Assembly (NCBI GenBank): GCA_013203855.1
Contig: JABMPG010000366.1
Location: forward strand, 1 to 6,533
Length of the DNA stretch: 6,533 bases
Source: a bacterium
GTDB lineage: Bacteria; Sumerlaeota; Sumerlaeia; UBA8349
Reading direction: 5' to 3'
The position numbers were made by a program, and so were the translations under genes. A model generated the notes under the pieces. That model was not told the DNA's origin. It did no database searches and was given only the letters and a program-made list of their open reading frames with translations. Positions 5,729-6,533 of the stretch are shown piece by piece. Every line of letters starts with the position of its first letter. The stretch's first letter is position 1.

Positions 5729-6533
5729 CTATCTGCGCTCCGTTTGCAGAATCACTAACCCATCCCGGTCCACCACCACCCTCGCGCGGCCCTCACGCAC
5801 CAAGTCCGCTCCCTGCTGTAGAATGCCCCCATACTCCCGGCCGTTCACGTCGCCCAGAAAGCCCTGCCTGTCCAGCACCCAATACTCCGCCCGGGACAGG
5901 TTCTCCGCCTTGAGCGGATAGATGTCCCGCCGCAACGGCATCTGGCACAAAAGGTCGAACTGGGCCACCACTGACGCCTCCGGAGGCACCGCCTCCCGCA
6001 GCATCTCCCGAATCCACACCTGGCGCTCCGTGAACTTCACCGGCACACGATACCGCCCCTCCATCCGTGTCGGAAGAGCCAGCATCACCCCCGCCGCCAA
6101 GAGCAACACGCCCCCCACCACCGCCTGGCGCCACCGGAACCGTCCCAGCCAACCCTCCAGCCGGGCCAATCCCGCCGCCGCGCCCCAATAAAGAAACGGA
6201 ATGAAGGGGTAGCTATAGTAGTAGTAGAGACGGTGCATCGGCTCGAACTGCGACCAGCCCATCAGATACGCCGCCGGCAAGAGCAGCAGCAACCACACTG
6301 GCGAGAGCACGGACAGGAACAACGCTGCGGGGAGAACAATCCAAACCACGTTCCACAAAGGCAGCCAGATGGCTCGCGGGGTGGTCACAACGGTGTGGAC
6401 CCGATCCCCCATCGTCTCGCCCATCCAGGCGTAGCGCGGCCCGTACTCCGAAAGCGTCGCCCCTGCGGCCCCCGCCGTCCACCGGATCACCCCCAGCGCC
6501 AGAACAAGCCAGAAAAGAGAAAGCAATGTCCCG
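5729..6533 (-). CDS. DUF2079 family membrane protein, 5'-truncated by window edge
   Basis: The last 267 codons are visible and the frame stays open to the window edge, so the N-terminal half is missing; DUF2079 proteins are usually around 450-550 residues. Counting from the codon at 6526, hydrophobic segments lie near 1-16, 57-73 and 75-91. They are followed by an aromatic stretch (LYYYYSYPFIPFLYWGAAAG, about 100-119) and a last segment near 135-151. The family hallmark is the run from LSVLSPVWLLLLLPAAYLMG through HRLYYYYSYPF to GLARL. A soluble C-terminal domain follows, with VPPEASVVAQFDLLCQMPLR, then DIYPL and AEYWVLD, as in the extracytoplasmic tails of these proteins. The family has the architecture of polytopic GT-C-type glycosyltransferases, but catalysis is unproven. 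The catalytic N-terminal loop would lie outside the window. The TTG at 6526 is only the first possible start codon inside the window and should not be taken as the true start. Confidence 0.82.
   Translation of the reverse strand, partial: GTLLSLFWLVLALGVIRWTAGAAGATLSEYGPRYAWMGETMGDRVHTVVTTPRAIWLPLWNVVWIVLPAALFLSVLSPVWLLLLLPAAYLMGWSQFEPMHRLYYYYSYPFIPFLYWGAAAGLARLEGWLGRFRWRQAVVGGVLLLAAGVMLALPTRMEGRYRVPVKFTERQVWIREMLREAVPPEASVVAQFDLLCQMPLRRDIYPLKAENLSRAEYWVLDRQGFLGDVNGREYGGILQQGADLVREGRARVVVDRDGLVILQTERR

Noticed and set aside
6213..6230. Short TAG triplet repeat
   Set aside because: It encodes the tyrosine run of the DUF2079 signature on the minus strand and needs no other explanation.

Overview
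The window is a GC-rich bacterial chromosome segment in which every supportable gene lies on the minus strand, so transcription runs from high to low coordinates. No mobile element, CRISPR array, RNA gene or plus-strand gene was seen. The gene content (a DUF6785/DUF6784 membrane protein, a DUF2079 membrane protein, an HpcH/HpaI-type aldolase and several short membrane proteins) suggests an uncultured Planctomycetes/Verrucomicrobia/Lentisphaerae-type bacterium or an allied phylum such as Hydrogenedentota, Armatimonadota or Poribacteria. This is inferred from family distribution as I recall it, and no marker gene is present to fix it.

In transcription order, the right edge (5729-6533) holds the C-terminal part of a DUF2079-family multi-pass membrane protein that runs off the window. 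After a 119-base gap with a plausible sigma70-type promoter come three closely spaced genes: a 166-residue protein with an N-terminal membrane hairpin and a DUF1257/Ycf35-like C-terminal half (5109-5609), a 268-residue TPR protein (4255-5061), and a 50-residue single-pass membrane peptide (4080-4232). They look like one operon of unknown function: a membrane anchor, a soluble protein-interaction scaffold and a small membrane partner.

After a 103-base gap with an 11-bp palindrome comes a complete metal-dependent class II 2-oxo-acid aldolase with all expected catalytic residues (3209-3976). A 461-base stretch follows (2748-3208) with no convincing gene; it probably carries the promoter and leader of the next gene. 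Next is a large membrane protein (171-2747) with DUF6785 and DUF6784 signatures and an unusually large, beta-rich extracytoplasmic domain between its third and fourth membrane segments. Its stop codon overlaps the GTG start of a small single-pass membrane protein (1-174, cut by the left edge), which implies translational coupling.

The points most worth a second look are the inserted domain of the big membrane protein with its coupled small partner, and the uncharacterised three-gene membrane/TPR operon. No complete, recognisable new defence or metabolic system can be demonstrated from this window alone.
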